A stretch of 64,000 bases of DNA from Microbacterium galbinum (lineage in GTDB: Bacteria; Actinomycetota; Actinomycetes; Actinomycetales; Microbacteriaceae), in contig NZ_JAHWXM010000001.1 of assembly GCF_023091225.1 (NCBI RefSeq), positions 1,488,001 through 1,552,000 on the forward strand, read 5' to 3'. Of this stretch, positions 16,026 to 25,351 are shown in pieces (positions within the stretch are counted from its first letter, which is position 1; each line of letters opens with the position of its first letter). The translations under genes were made by a program, and so were the position numbers. The notes below the pieces were generated by a model. That model made no database searches, had not been told where the DNA came from, and was given only the letters and a program-made list of their open reading frames with translations.

Positions 16026-17522
16026 TCAGCACTCGATGACGTTGACCGCGAGGCCGCCCTCGCTCGTCTCCTTGTACTTGGTCGACATGTCGAGTCCGGT
16101 CTGGCGCATGGTCTCGACGACCGCGTCGAGCGAGACGTAGTGGCTGCCGTCGCCGCGCAGCGCCAGTCGGGCGGCGGTGACGGCGGTCGAGGCGGCGATC
16201 GCGTTGCGCTCGATGCAGGGGATCTGCACGAGGCCCCCGATCGGGTCGCACGTGAGTCCGAGGTGGTGCTCCATCGCGATCTCGGCGGCGTTCTCGATCT
16301 GGCGGTTGGTGCCGCCCATCACGGCGGTGAGTCCGCCGGCGGCCATCGCGCAGGCCGATCCGACCTCGGCCTGGCAGCCGCCCTCGGCCCCCGAGATCGA
16401 GGCGTTGGCCTTGAAGAGCGACCCGAGAGCCGTGGCGGTCAGCAGGAAACGACGGATGCCGCGGCGGCGGTTCGCCTCGGCGGTCTGCTCCTCGTCCAAC
16501 GCGTCGGAGGGGGCGAGCGCCCGAGCATCCGATTCGAATCCCAGCAGCGCGCTGCCGACCAGCTCGCCGTACGGAGTGACGGCGTTGCCCGCCCCGAGGC
16601 CGGAGTCGGCGAGGAACCGCCACCAGTACATGGCGACGGCGGGCAGGATGCCGGCGGCACCGTTCGTCGGGGCGGTGACGACACGTCCGCCCGCGGCGTT
16701 CTCCTCGTTGACGGCGAGCGCGAAGGCACCGAGCCACTCGCCCGGGAGTTCGCGGTGGCCGTCGGCCTCCGAGGCGTCGAGCTGCCCGCGGATCACCCCG
16801 GCACGTCGCTTCACCTTGAGGATGCCGGGCAGCACACCGTCGGAGTGCAGGCCGGCGTCGACGCATCCGGCCATTGCGTCCCAGATCGCGTCGAGCCCCG
16901 CGGCCACCTCTGCTTCGCTGCGCAGGGAGGTCTCGTTGAGGCGCGCGACCTCAGCGATCGAAAGCCCGTGCTCGTCGCAGAGCGCGAGCAGCGACGCGGC
17001 ATCCGCGTAGGAATAGGGGAACCCGGAGGTCGCGAGCGCGGCCTCCTCGCCCTCGCGACGGATGAACCCACCGCCGACGGAGTAGTAGGTCTCCTCCACC
17101 ACCGCCTCGCCGTCGCTCGCCCACGCCGTGAGCGTCATGGCGTTCGGGTGCCCGGGCAAGCGCGTGCGCGGGGCGAAGACGATATCTTCCTTCGCGAAAG
17201 CGACCTCATGGGCGCCGGCGATGACGAGGGGTGCGCCCGCGGGATAGTCGCTCCACGCCGATCGCACCGCGGCGGGGTCGCAGGTCTCGGGCGAGAGTCC
17301 ACGGAGGCCGGCGACGACGGCATCCGGGGTTCCATGGCCGATGCCGGTCGCGCCCAGCGAGCCGAAGAGTGTGCACCCCACGCGCGAGACGCGATCGAGC
17401 GAGCCTGCGGCGGCGAGCCGCTGCGCGAAGTCGAGAGCCGCCCGCATCGGTCCGACCGTGTGGGAGCTCGAGGGCCCCACTCCGATGGAGAAGAGGTCGA
17501 AGGCCGAGACGTACGCTGTCAC
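16026..17522 (-). CDS. sdaA: L-serine ammonia-lyase (iron-sulfur serine dehydratase)
   Basis: A 498-residue single-chain enzyme converting L-serine to pyruvate and ammonia. Family motifs are [18 protein letters not shown] at the N-terminus, [29 protein letters not shown] and [22 protein letters not shown]. Cys383, Cys425, Cys436 and the C-terminal Cys498 are candidates for holding the [4Fe-4S] cluster and tail. It is about 40 residues longer than the usual enzyme because of an insertion at roughly residues 307-350, rich in Glu, Asp and Ala, between the APTNG block and the [12 protein letters not shown] helix. It appears to be monocistronic and lies 39 bases downstream of the ABC ATPase start region. 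Confidence 0.92.
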   Translation of the reverse strand: MTAYVSAFDLFSIGVGPSSSHTVGPMRAALDFAQRLAAAGSLDRVSRVGCTLFGSLGATGIGHGTPDAVVAGLRGLSPETCDPAAVRSAWSDYPAGAPLVIAGAHEVAFAKEDIVFAPRTRLPGHPNAMTLTAWASDGEAVVEETYYSVGGGFIRREGEEAALATSGFPYSYADAASLLALCDEHGLSIAEVARLNETSLRSEAEVAAGLDAIWDAMAGCVDAGLHSDGVLPGILKVKRRAGVIRGQLDASEADGHRELPGEWLGAFALAVNEENAAGGRVVTAPTNGAAGILPAVAMYWWRFLADSGLGAGNAVTPYGELVGSALLGFESDARALAPSDALDEEQTAEANRRRGIRRFLLTATALGSLFKANASISGAEGGCQAEVGSACAMAAGGLTAVMGGTNRQIENAAEIAMEHHLGLTCDPIGGLVQIPCIERNAIAASTAVTAARLALRGDGSHYVSLDAVVETMRQTGLDMSTKYKETSEGGLAVNVIEC

Positions 17523-17593
17523 CCCTTCAGGCTACGCCGGATCGTCGATGTCGGTTCACCTTCGTTAACCCGCTGACTCACTACTGTGGGCGT

Positions 17594-18220
17594 GTGAGTG
17601 ATGACACCGGAATCCTGATCTTCCTCGCCGTCGGCGTTCTCGTCGTGATCGGCATCGTCGTCTTCGGCGTGCTGAGCTCGCGCCGCAAGAAGAACGCCAC
17701 CAGCCGCACGTTCAGCGTGCGCTCCGGCCGCATCGGCACGCAGCCGTTCCTCGAGAGCAGCGACCTCGCCCTCGACGACAAGCGCCAGGAGGAGCTCTTC
17801 CGCCTCACCTACGAGATCGGCGGCTCGCTGCAGATCCCCTCCGACGACGAGCCCGACGACCGCACCGTGCACATCTCGCGGATCGGCCGCAGCCTGCGCG
17901 CCGGGTTCCCCCAGGCGAAGATCGGCCTGTCGGTGTACTTCCGCGAGTGGGAGAACAGCGAGTTCCCCGCGCGCTTCCCCGTGCGCGGCGACCATGGAAC
18001 CACGGCGGTGACGATGGATGCCGCGGGCGTGACGGCCCTCGATGCGAACAGTTCGATCGTCTGGACCTCGCCGTGGCCGGCGCTGCGATTCTCGAACGGA
18101 CCCGACCTGGTGCTGCTCGACGGCAGCGGCAAGACCGTGCGCCTGCAGCCGGCGGATGCACAACCCGAGGTCGAGGAGATCGTCATCAAGTACGGCACGC
18201 TCCAGCAGATGCACTTCTGA
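17594..18220 (+). CDS. Membrane-anchored protein of unknown function
   Basis: A 208-residue protein with one N-terminal membrane helix (residues 5-26, ILIFLAVGVLVVIGIVVFGV) followed by a basic RRKKN. The rest is a soluble domain of mixed beta character (YEIGGSLQIPSDDE, TVHISRIGRSLRAGF). It was not matched to a family. GTG 17594 is chosen because it leaves the membrane helix at the N-terminus, and TACTGT seven bases upstream fits a leaderless promoter. It diverges from sdaA. Confidence 0.65.
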   Translation: MSDDTGILIFLAVGVLVVIGIVVFGVLSSRRKKNATSRTFSVRSGRIGTQPFLESSDLALDDKRQEELFRLTYEIGGSLQIPSDDEPDDRTVHISRIGRSLRAGFPQAKIGLSVYFREWENSEFPARFPVRGDHGTTAVTMDAAGVTALDANSSIVWTSPWPALRFSNGPDLVLLDGSGKTVRLQPADAQPEVEEIVIKYGTLQQMHF

Positions 18221-18294
18221 GCGCGCGTCAAGCCCCTTCAAGCGGGGCAGCTGCGACGGCATCCTGAACGTCAGACATCGCGAAGGGAGCGATC

Positions 18295-18570
18295 ATGACG
18301 AACAGCACCCCCGAACCCACCGACGACCTCTCCGCCGAGGCGCAGACGCCCACGCCGACTCCGGCATCGGATGCCGAGGGCGAAGTAACCACGCCGGTTG
18401 CGGCCGAGTCACCCGAAGACGCCGATCCGAGCGAGGTGCCGAGCACCGAAGACCTCCAGGAGCCGAGCACCGAGAAGGACCCGGGTGAAGAGCCCAAGGC
18501 CCCGAAGCGCGACGAGCCCGAACCCGACCATGAGGCGGTCGGGATCGGGGTCGTCGACACCGAGGACTGA
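18295..18570 (+). CDS. Small acidic, probably disordered protein
   Basis: A 91-residue protein made almost entirely of Pro, Glu, Asp, Thr, Ser and Ala, with a short hydrophobic end (VGIGVVDTED). No domain is visible. GGGAG lies seven bases before ATG 18295. Many Microbacteriaceae carry such short acidic genes of unknown role; the composition alone gives no function. Confidence 0.6.
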   Translation: MTNSTPEPTDDLSAEAQTPTPTPASDAEGEVTTPVAAESPEDADPSEVPSTEDLQEPSTEKDPGEEPKAPKRDEPEPDHEAVGIGVVDTED

Positions 18571-18590
18571 GTTTCCGCGGGTGTGGGGCC

Positions 18591-18698
18591 CTTCGACAGG
18601 CTCAGGGACCCACTAGCGCGGCTCGGTCGCGGACCGAAACCGGGTCGCGGGCAGCGACTGGGTCGCGGACCAGAACTGGGTCGCTGAGCCTGTCGAAG
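18591..18698. repeat. Inverted CTTCGACAGGCTCAG repeat enclosing GGGTCGCGGACC tandem units
   Basis: CTTCGACAGGCTCAGGGACC at 18591-18610 is inverted at 18679-18698 as GGTCGCTGAGCCTGTCGAAG. Between them, GGTCGCGGACC-like units recur about every 24 bases (near 18625, 18643 and 18661). The same 20-base unit occurs at 31150-31169 inside the RHS gene and as an inverted pair at 37154-37225. Confidence 0.75.
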
Positions 18699-18718
18699 CG
18701 CCCCGCCACAAGAAACCC

Positions 18719-20449
18719 CTACTCGACGAGCTTGCCCGCCGTGTCGACCTCGCGCATGAGTTCGGCGATCTCCTCGGGGATCTCGGGGATCACCTCGCGC
18801 GTCACGCCGTCGCGCGGCGACCAGACGAGGTTCACCTGCAGCGTCGGGTCGGTGTCGGGGAAGTCGCTGCGGTTGTGGCATCCGCGGGTCTCACGACGCT
18901 CGAGCGCCGCCTCCATCGTCGCCCGCGCCGCGAGCGCCGATGCCTTGAGGTCGAAGGCGTGCGCGAGGTCCTGGAACCCGGCGATGTCGGGGTGGATGCC
19001 GATGTCTTCCATACGCCCCTCGATGAGATCGAGTTCGGCGAGGCCCTGACGCAGACCCTCCTCCGAGCGCACGACGCCGGCGTGCTCGGTCATGGTGTTG
19101 CGGATCGCGCGCTGCAGGGCGCGCACGTTCTCGCGTCCGTCGGCGGCGAGGAGGTCGTCGATCTCGGCTCGTGCGCCGGCGACGGCATCCGCTGACCGCT
19201 TCTGGGCGTCGAGCGATGCCGCGTGCTCCATCGCGGCCTGGCCGACGATGCGTCCGTAGACGAGCAGTTCGATGAGCGAGTTGCCGCCGAGGCGGTTGGC
19301 GCCGTGGAGCCCGCTCGAGGCCTCGCCGATGGCGTAGAGGCCGTCGACGTCGGTCTGGTGGTCTTCGGGCCGCACCCACACGCCGCCCATCGAGTAGTGC
19401 GCGGTCGGCGCGATCTCGATCGGGTCGGTGGTGATGTCGAGCATCTGCAGCTCCATCATCGTCTGGTAGACGCGGGGCAGGCGGGTCATGATCGTCTCGC
19501 GCGGCAGGTGCGAGACGTCGAGCCAGACGCCGCCGTTCTCGGTGCCGCGCCCCTCCTTGATCTCGGTGTACGCGGCGAGCGCGACGCGGTCGCGGGTCGA
19601 CAGCTCCATGCGCTCGGGGTCGTACTTGGGCATGAAGCGCTCGCCGAGGGCGTTGCGCAGGATGCCGCCTTCGCCGCGTGCCGCCTCGGAGATGAGGGTG
19701 CCGGCGGCGTTCTCGGGCTCGATGATGCCGGACGGGTGGAACTGCACGAGCTCGGGATCGCGGAGGCGGGCTCCGGCGTCGACCGCGAGGCGGAAGGAGT
19801 CGCCGGTGTTCTCGTCGCGGCGCGAGGAGGTGCGGCGCCAGATGCGGTTGTGTCCACCGGCGGCGAGGATGACGGCATCCGCGTGGATCAGGTAGCGCGT
19901 ACCGTCGGCCTGGTCGAAGCCGTAGGCGCCGAAGACGACGTTGTCGCGCACGAGCAGGCGGGTGATGTAGACGTTGTCGAGGATCGGGACCTCGAGCTGC
20001 TCGGCCTTGCGCACGAGGGTGCGCTGGATCTCGAGGCCGGTGTAGTCGCCCGAGAAGGCGGTGCGGCGGAAGGTGTGCGCGCCGAAGAAGCGCTGCGAGA
20101 TGCGTCCGTCGTCTTCGCGGGCGAAGTCCATGCCCCAGCGTTCGAGGTCGCGGATGCCGCGTTCGGCGCCCTGCGTGACGATCTCGACGGTGTGGGGGTT
20201 GGCGAGCAGATAGCTCTCCTTGATGGTGTCGGCGGCGTGCTGCTGCCAGCTGTCGTCGGCGTCCATGGTGCCGAGGGCGGCGTTGATGCCGCCGGCGGCG
20301 AGGGAGGTGTGGGCATCCTGTCGGGGGCGTTTGCCGACGGCGAGGACGTCGATGCCGTGTTCGGCGACCTCGATCGCCGCGCGCAGCCCGGATCCGCCGG
20401 TGCCGATGACGAGGATCGTGGTGGAGATCTGACGTTCGCGAGTACTCAT
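18719..20449 (-). CDS. Fumarate reductase/succinate dehydrogenase-type flavoprotein
   Basis: A 576-residue FAD enzyme. The dinucleotide site is ILVIGTGGSGLRAAIEVAEHG near residue 12. HTSLAAGGINAALGT is the flavin-attachment region typical of FrdA, SdhA and NadB. HPSGIIEPENAAGTLISEAARGEGG and HYSMGGVWV are substrate-site blocks, and DRVALAAYTEIKEGRG contains the catalytic-arginine region. No iron-sulfur or membrane subunit gene is adjacent, so it may be a stand-alone fumarate reductase-like enzyme or draw on subunits encoded elsewhere. The quinolinate-pathway oxidase NadB is a less likely alternative. A LysR gene diverges from it. Confidence 0.82.
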   Translation of the reverse strand: MSTRERQISTTILVIGTGGSGLRAAIEVAEHGIDVLAVGKRPRQDAHTSLAAGGINAALGTMDADDSWQQHAADTIKESYLLANPHTVEIVTQGAERGIRDLERWGMDFAREDDGRISQRFFGAHTFRRTAFSGDYTGLEIQRTLVRKAEQLEVPILDNVYITRLLVRDNVVFGAYGFDQADGTRYLIHADAVILAAGGHNRIWRRTSSRRDENTGDSFRLAVDAGARLRDPELVQFHPSGIIEPENAAGTLISEAARGEGGILRNALGERFMPKYDPERMELSTRDRVALAAYTEIKEGRGTENGGVWLDVSHLPRETIMTRLPRVYQTMMELQMLDITTDPIEIAPTAHYSMGGVWVRPEDHQTDVDGLYAIGEASSGLHGANRLGGNSLIELLVYGRIVGQAAMEHAASLDAQKRSADAVAGARAEIDDLLAADGRENVRALQRAIRNTMTEHAGVVRSEEGLRQGLAELDLIEGRMEDIGIHPDIAGFQDLAHAFDLKASALAARATMEAALERRETRGCHNRSDFPDTDPTLQVNLVWSPRDGVTREVIPEIPEEIAELMREVDTAGKLVE

Positions 20450-20520
20450 GCTCTCGACGCTAGTTAGGTCACCCTAATAACTCCAATGCATAGTTCCTCT
20501 TCGAACCATGTTGGTAGCCT
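20450..20520. promoter_or_regulatory. Divergent promoter with palindromic site
   Basis: The 71-base spacer between the flavoprotein and LysR genes contains AGTTAGGTCACCCTAATAACT (20462-20482). It can be read as TTAGG-N4-CCTAA (20464-20477) and also as AGTTA-N11-TAACT. A T-N11-A palindrome in a divergent promoter is the usual LysR site. The TTAGG/CCTAA arms also resemble part of a DtxR-type iron box; I favour the LysR reading from context. Confidence 0.55.
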
Positions 20521-21462
20521 ATGGACATGAACCTCGAGCAGTTGCGCGGATTCGTCGAGGTCGCCCGCCTCGGGCACTTCACGCGGGCGTCCGAATCGCT
20601 GCACCTCGCGCAGCCGTCGCTCAGTCGGCAGATCTCGACGCTCGAACGCGAACTCGGTGCCGAACTCTTCCATCGCGCGCGCGGCCACATCGCCCTCACC
20701 TCCGCCGGCGAGACGCTGCTCCCCCGCGCCCAGCGCATGCTCGCCGAGGCCGAGGCGATCAAGGAGGAGATGGGCGAGCTCGCCGGCATCCGTCGCGGAC
20801 GCGTGCGCCTGGGCGCCCCGCCCACCCTGTGCATGAGCCTCGTCGCCGAGGCGCTTGCGGCCTTTCACGTCGCGCACCCCGGTGTCGAGCTGCAGCTCGC
20901 CGAGGCCGGATCGCGCGCGCTGGTTGAGCAGGTCGCCGTCGGCGCGGTCGACATGGCGCTCATCACCGAATCGGCCGGCCCGCCGCCCGCGGGCGTGAGC
21001 CTGACGCGGATGCCGCTGCTGGCCGAAGAGCTCGTCGTCGTGTCGTCGGCGTCTCAGCCGCCGGTGTCGACGGCATCCGCCATCGGCCTCGACGAGCTCG
21101 CCACCCTGCCGCTCATCGTCTTCGACGAGACGTACGAACTGCGCGCGACGACGGATGCCGCGTTCCGCAGCGAGGGCCTCGAACCCGCGCCCGTGCTCGC
21201 CGGCGCCGAGATGGACGCCGTGCTGCGCTTCGTCGAACGCGGTCTCGGCGTCGCCGTCGTGCCCGCGATGGTGCTGCTCGACCAGCCCGGCTTGCGGTCG
21301 ATGCGCCTGTCGCACCCCATGATGACCCGCACGGTCAGCCTCGCGCACCGCTCGGACGTACGGCCGGCGATCGCGGTGTCGGCCATGCGGAAAGTGATCG
21401 TCGCGACCGCGGTGGAGGTGGCGCGGCGGGACCCGGCGATCACGAGCCTGGTGGAGGGGTAG
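20521..21462 (+). CDS. LysR family transcriptional regulator
   Basis: A 313-residue regulator. The helix-turn-helix is at about residues 18-37 (GHFTRASESLHLAQPSLSRQ), followed by the LysR linker helix and a two-lobe effector domain (RRGRVRLGAPPTLCMS to VVPAMVLLDQPG). ATG 20521 gives MDMNLEQLRGF; ATG 20527 is equally possible. It diverges from the flavoprotein gene and probably controls it through the palindromic site in the shared promoter. The inducer is unknown. Confidence 0.88.
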   Translation: MDMNLEQLRGFVEVARLGHFTRASESLHLAQPSLSRQISTLERELGAELFHRARGHIALTSAGETLLPRAQRMLAEAEAIKEEMGELAGIRRGRVRLGAPPTLCMSLVAEALAAFHVAHPGVELQLAEAGSRALVEQVAVGAVDMALITESAGPPPAGVSLTRMPLLAEELVVVSSASQPPVSTASAIGLDELATLPLIVFDETYELRATTDAAFRSEGLEPAPVLAGAEMDAVLRFVERGLGVAVVPAMVLLDQPGLRSMRLSHPMMTRTVSLAHRSDVRPAIAVSAMRKVIVATAVEVARRDPAITSLVEG

Positions 21463-21466
21463 GGGT

Positions 21467-21988
21467 CTAGCGCTCCTCAACCGGGTCGCCCGGCCGATCT
21501 TCACGCGAGCACACGAGAGCCTCCGCTTCACTCATCAAGTACTGTCGCCAGCTCTCCGTCATGGCCGCCAAGCCAGAGGGGGTGCCTTCCTCCAGCGGCA
21601 TGTATCTCACGAACGGTGCCACCGACTCCGGGTAGCCGAAGTCGGCGTAGATCAGTTCGACGAACTCGAAAGGATCCTTCAGATTCTCCCTGAGTTCGTA
21701 CGTCGCGAGCAGCTCGAGATAGAGCCACTTTCGGACAGACAGCTCCGGCTCGAGCGTCGCCTGTTCTCCCACACCGAGGATCTCCCGAATATCCGCGATC
21801 GCGCTGCCATCGAGCTCCGAGAGCTCCTGGATGACCGGGTCGACAGGCGATTCGAGATCAGCGCGCTTCGCCAGAGCGACGACAGTCGTCGGCTTCACGA
21901 TGCCAAGCGATAGCCCGAGTCGCAGGTCGTCAACCGTGAGATCAACTCCGGAGCGACTGAGAAACCGAATGTCGAGTTCAAGCCTCAT
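21467..21988 (-). CDS. DUF2247-like protein, candidate immunity protein
   Basis: A 173-residue soluble protein. The segments RKWLYLELLATYELRENLKD, FVELIYADFGYPESVAPFVRYMP and WRQYLMSEAEALV resemble DUF2247, a family often seen next to polymorphic toxins. No membrane segment is present. It is the last gene of the minus-strand array that starts with the RHS toxin. An immunity role is inferred from this position only. It ends four bases from the LysR gene, convergently. Confidence 0.6.
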   Translation of the reverse strand: MRLELDIRFLSRSGVDLTVDDLRLGLSLGIVKPTTVVALAKRADLESPVDPVIQELSELDGSAIADIREILGVGEQATLEPELSVRKWLYLELLATYELRENLKDPFEFVELIYADFGYPESVAPFVRYMPLEEGTPSGLAAMTESWRQYLMSEAEALVCSREDRPGDPVEER

Positions 21989-22036
21989 CGACTCACCACC
22001 CGTTCACGTCCTTCGGGATCGGCACGAACCGCCCAC

Positions 22037-23680
22037 TCACCACTGTTCCTCCGCCGGCGCGGACCCGGGGTTCAGCAGCTCGCCGACAGCATCCAGCACG
22101 ATGCGGGCAGACGCCTCGGCCTCCAGTATCTCCAGTTCCTGACCCAGAGTGAGGTTGCGGCGCTCGCGTAACTCGGCGTAGCCGGCCCACGCGGCGTCGA
22201 GCGCGTGCAGCTGCTGCGCTGCGTCCCACACATCGCTGTCGCTCACGCGACCGGAGACGTAGAAGTCGCGGAGAACTGTGCGCGTGAGCATCCGTCGGCT
22301 GTCGTTCTCCAGCGCCTCGATCGCGCGCGTCCGCGCGACCTCCGTGCGCGCAACGCTCCCGCCGCCGATGCGCCAAATCGAGAGGCCGAGCCCGAGGACC
22401 GTGAGGAGGCCGAACGTGAGGAGCAGAAGTCGCATCCACAAGGGCGGATCGTGCATGCCGTCCGCCAGAACGGTCGTGCCGACGAGTACGCCCGCGCCGA
22501 GCAACACGATCAACCCCGCGGCGATCCCGCGCGTGACGATCTTGGCGTTATCCGCACGAGTGTCGATGTTCTCGATCTCGCGGAGGGTCTTGTCGCGCGT
22601 GCGCGGGTCGAAGACGTAGGTGGCGAGCCATTCCGACCAGCGGGGTTCGCTGGCGATCGGCCCGAGTTCGCGCGCCTCCACAGCGGGCGGCTCACCCGGG
22701 TTCGACCGGCGCCGCCAGAGCGGACCTGCGATCGACGGCGCCAGGTGTTCGTCTCGCGAGTTGTTCATGAGGTAGGTCGCGCGCCACTCTTCAGGGCATC
22801 GCGCCAGTGTTCTAACGATCTCGGCGGCGCTGGCTTCGGCAGGTGACCCGTCCCCGGGGAATCGCAGGAAGACCTGGAACGGATGCTCCGGGTCCCGGTC
22901 GAGGAGAGATGAGAGCCACACTCTGATCCGCGCAGGATCGTCGTGGTCGGGACCGACCCAGTCGAGCTTCACCCCGCGCTCGCTGAGGAGCTCGTGATCC
23001 ACCCGACCGAACACCAGGCGCCGTGCGGCATCCATCGGAGTCTCCCACGAGCGATCGGCCCGGACGCGCTCGACCTCGTTTTCGTATGCGCCAACGGGGA
23101 AGGAGACACCCGCGTCAACGCCGTTCGGCACGCCGCTCACCCAATCCCAGTGAACGGCCTTGCCGTCGGGCGAGATGTCGATATCGACCCAGTCGCACTC
23201 GGAATCCCCACATCCCGGGCACGATGAGATCAGCGCACGCCGCTCGTCGACCTCGACCGTGAAGTGGTCGATGTCGACGGGGTGGAGGCCGGAGGAGAGG
23301 CTGGCGGCGACTGAGACGTCATTGATGTAGATGCACAGCTCCACGCCCGTGCTGCTCGCCTCCGACGGCTCGATCGCGAAGCGGATGCTGTCACTTGCGA
23401 TGCGCTCCCAGCGACGCCCGTCGATCACGCGCGGCACCCATCGTTCTCGTCTGGGCGGGTGGGGGATGCCGAGCTCTTCGCACGCAGCGAGGAGAAGCCG
23501 CTCGGTGGCGACCTCGTCGTTGGCCGGCTGCCCGGCGAGAATCCGGAGGCTCGGGCTGTCGAGGTCGTCGACGAGGGCGGCCACCGCGGCATCGATGACG
23601 CGGAGGCTCCAATCCTCGCCCCTCGCGTGCACCGCGCGGACGATCGCGTCGAAGAATCGGAGTTCGGGGGTTTCAGTCAT
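22037..23680 (-). CDS. Large unknown protein with two C-terminal membrane segments
   Basis: A 547-residue protein I do not recognise. The first 400 residues look soluble, with a possible metal-binding SCPGCGDSECDW near residue 165 and many acidic beta strands. Two membrane helices follow at about 415-437 and 445-465, then a helical tail. ATG 23680 has AGGAGG eight bases upstream, so it is preferred over ATG 23719. It overlaps the end of the upstream membrane protein gene by eight bases, which suggests one operon. It lies within the putative immunity array. Confidence 0.7.
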   Translation of the reverse strand: MTETPELRFFDAIVRAVHARGEDWSLRVIDAAVAALVDDLDSPSLRILAGQPANDEVATERLLLAACEELGIPHPPRRERWVPRVIDGRRWERIASDSIRFAIEPSEASSTGVELCIYINDVSVAASLSSGLHPVDIDHFTVEVDERRALISSCPGCGDSECDWVDIDISPDGKAVHWDWVSGVPNGVDAGVSFPVGAYENEVERVRADRSWETPMDAARRLVFGRVDHELLSERGVKLDWVGPDHDDPARIRVWLSSLLDRDPEHPFQVFLRFPGDGSPAEASAAEIVRTLARCPEEWRATYLMNNSRDEHLAPSIAGPLWRRRSNPGEPPAVEARELGPIASEPRWSEWLATYVFDPRTRDKTLREIENIDTRADNAKIVTRGIAAGLIVLLGAGVLVGTTVLADGMHDPPLWMRLLLLTFGLLTVLGLGLSIWRIGGGSVARTEVARTRAIEALENDSRRMLTRTVLRDFYVSGRVSDSDVWDAAQQLHALDAAWAGYAELRERRNLTLGQELEILEAEASARIVLDAVGELLNPGSAPAEEQW

Positions 23681-24302
23681 TGAGGGACCTCCTGTTCCCC
23701 ACCGCATCAGCGACCCCACATGACTTCACCATCGCAGCCAATGCTCCTTCTTCCACTCCAGAAGACACCGACGGCACCGCCTCGACCGCGATCACACGCC
23801 GGACGAACATCCAGATCAGGCCAACGCCCACGAACAGCGCGCTCCCCAGCACCATCCACATCGGCACGGCGCGGGCCCAGCCCTCGACCTGCACCTCGTC
23901 GACGACGAACCCGAGCCAGAATGTGACTGGCCCGCACGATGCGGCGATCGCCCCGCTGACGGAGAGGTGCCACGGAACGCCCGTCTTGCGAATCATCAGC
24001 CGCACCAGCACGCAGACCACCACTGCGACGGTGAACGCCACGGGAAGAGCAGCAATGTTGCGCGCGAGGGCGTCGCGGCGCTCTTGTGCGAGAAGCTCCC
24101 AGGCGGCGGTGAAGGACGGTGTCCACGACCCGACGGAGATCGCCAGCGCGAGCGCCGCGAGCCCGAGATATGCGAACGCCGCGATGATCGTCTGCCAGAC
24201 CGCACGCGTGCGCAGCGACATTACCGACGCGCCACCTATGCCTGCTTCTGGTCGCACCAGAATCACCCCCTCATGAATAAGACGACCTACTGCGTCGAAC
24301 AT
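23673..24302 (-). CDS. Four-helix membrane protein in the immunity array
   Basis: A 209-residue protein (182 if it starts at ATG 24221, MSLRTRAVW). Hydrophobic segments lie at about residues 38-58, 88-108, 120-138 and 150-170 of the long form. The C-terminal 40 residues are soluble. No family is recognised. Both starts lack an ideal Shine-Dalgarno; AGGTGG lies upstream of each. It overlaps the next gene by eight bases. Small multi-span proteins are common immunity proteins against membrane-active or cell-wall toxins, but this is inference. Confidence 0.6.
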   Translation of the reverse strand: MFDAVGRLIHEGVILVRPEAGIGGASVMSLRTRAVWQTIIAAFAYLGLAALALAISVGSWTPSFTAAWELLAQERRDALARNIAALPVAFTVAVVVCVLVRLMIRKTGVPWHLSVSGAIAASCGPVTFWLGFVVDEVQVEGWARAVPMWMVLGSALFVGVGLIWMFVRRVIAVEAVPSVSSGVEEGALAAMVKSCGVADAVGNRRSLND

Positions 24303-24353
24303 GACGGCGCTACGCCACCTGTTACGCGAACGAGACGAGAAGCCTCGAGTGCT

Positions 24354-24914
24354 TCAGCGTGCGAACACCATCGGGAGCATCAGCTCCAGCGCCTGCATGG
24401 TGAGAACGACGGTCCAGTACGTCATCGCCACGAAGGCCAGCGACTGCGAGATCACCGACACCATCAGCGGCGCACGCTCGGTGCTGCCCTGCCGCCGGAC
24501 GACGACGTGTCGCCCGATCACGTAGACCAGGGGCGACAGGAAGGTCCACGCCCAGGGAAACGGCTGGAGGAACCCGCGACCCGTCAGCGCGCGCACATCA
24601 AGCACGGCGAATCGAACGGATGCCGCGTACGCGCCCCATCCCAGAATGAACGACGTCCACAGCCACGGGCTGAAGAAGAGCTCGAAGAACAGTGACATGA
24701 ACTCGCTCATGCTTTCCGCGGAGTCGTATGTCGGCCGGTCTACGCGCGCGACATCATCGACCATCAGTTGGACGATTTGCGGGAAGATCCGCTGCCAATC
24801 AGCGAGGTAGCCGAACGCCAGAATCGACGTCAAGATCGGCAGGGCGACGATGAGCCAGTTCCAGACGGTGCGCGAGCTTGCCGGCGGAAGGCTCTGCGCC
24901 GGAGGCACGATCAT
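24354..24914 (-). CDS. Membrane protein in the immunity array
   Basis: A 186-residue protein with hydrophobic segments at about 18-36, 78-96, 120-138 and 155-180. Prolines and tryptophans punctuate the loops (FFSPWLWTSFILGWG). It is unrecognised. The start overlaps the stop of the preceding DUF4279-like gene (ATGA), so the two are translationally coupled. It probably acts in the membrane together with its neighbour. Confidence 0.65.
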   Translation of the reverse strand: MIVPPAQSLPPASSRTVWNWLIVALPILTSILAFGYLADWQRIFPQIVQLMVDDVARVDRPTYDSAESMSEFMSLFFELFFSPWLWTSFILGWGAYAASVRFAVLDVRALTGRGFLQPFPWAWTFLSPLVYVIGRHVVVRRQGSTERAPLMVSVISQSLAFVAMTYWTVVLTMQALELMLPMVFAR

Positions 24915-25351
24915 GCGTTAGCCTCGCGTTCGGCATCCGTTCGGTCATCGAGGTTCACCGTCGTGTAGAGGTCGACGCCGAGCGCCGCGACCTGCGCCAT
25001 CAGCTCGGCCGGCAGCACGAATCCGCCCTGGGCGGAGTCGGAGTCGGCCGTCCACCAGATGCAGGTCTCACAGTCCGCCGGAAGCAGAGGCACCCTCCCC
25101 GCTACGGGACGGCAGGCATCGAGCAACCAGCGCAGCGCGACAGTGCCGGTTCGGTCGTCTTCGGTGTTGTCCATCCGGTCGGAGTCGATGCACCAGACGT
25201 TGCACTCCTGCACACGACCCGAGCGCAGAACTGTGCCTCTGGGGATGACCCCGGTGGGCTGGATGCCGAGCACCTCCGTGATGGATGCCAGTGGCGTCTC
25301 CATCGATCGCACGACGAAGGATGCCAGCCCGGATTGAATCATGCGCGCCAC
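24911..25351 (-). CDS. DUF4279-like protein, candidate immunity protein
   Basis: A 146-residue soluble protein. The opening (ASFVVRSMETPLASITEVLG, then IQPTGVIPRGT) and the segment WWTADSDSAQGGFVLPAELM match the pattern of DUF4279 proteins, which occur in toxin-immunity clusters. ATG 25342 (MIQSG) is an alternative start. It is coupled to the downstream membrane protein by an ATGA overlap. The immunity role is inferred from context. Confidence 0.65.
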   Translation of the reverse strand: MARMIQSGLASFVVRSMETPLASITEVLGIQPTGVIPRGTVLRSGRVQECNVWCIDSDRMDNTEDDRTGTVALRWLLDACRPVAGRVPLLPADCETCIWWTADSDSAQGGFVLPAELMAQVAALGVDLYTTVNLDDRTDAEREANA

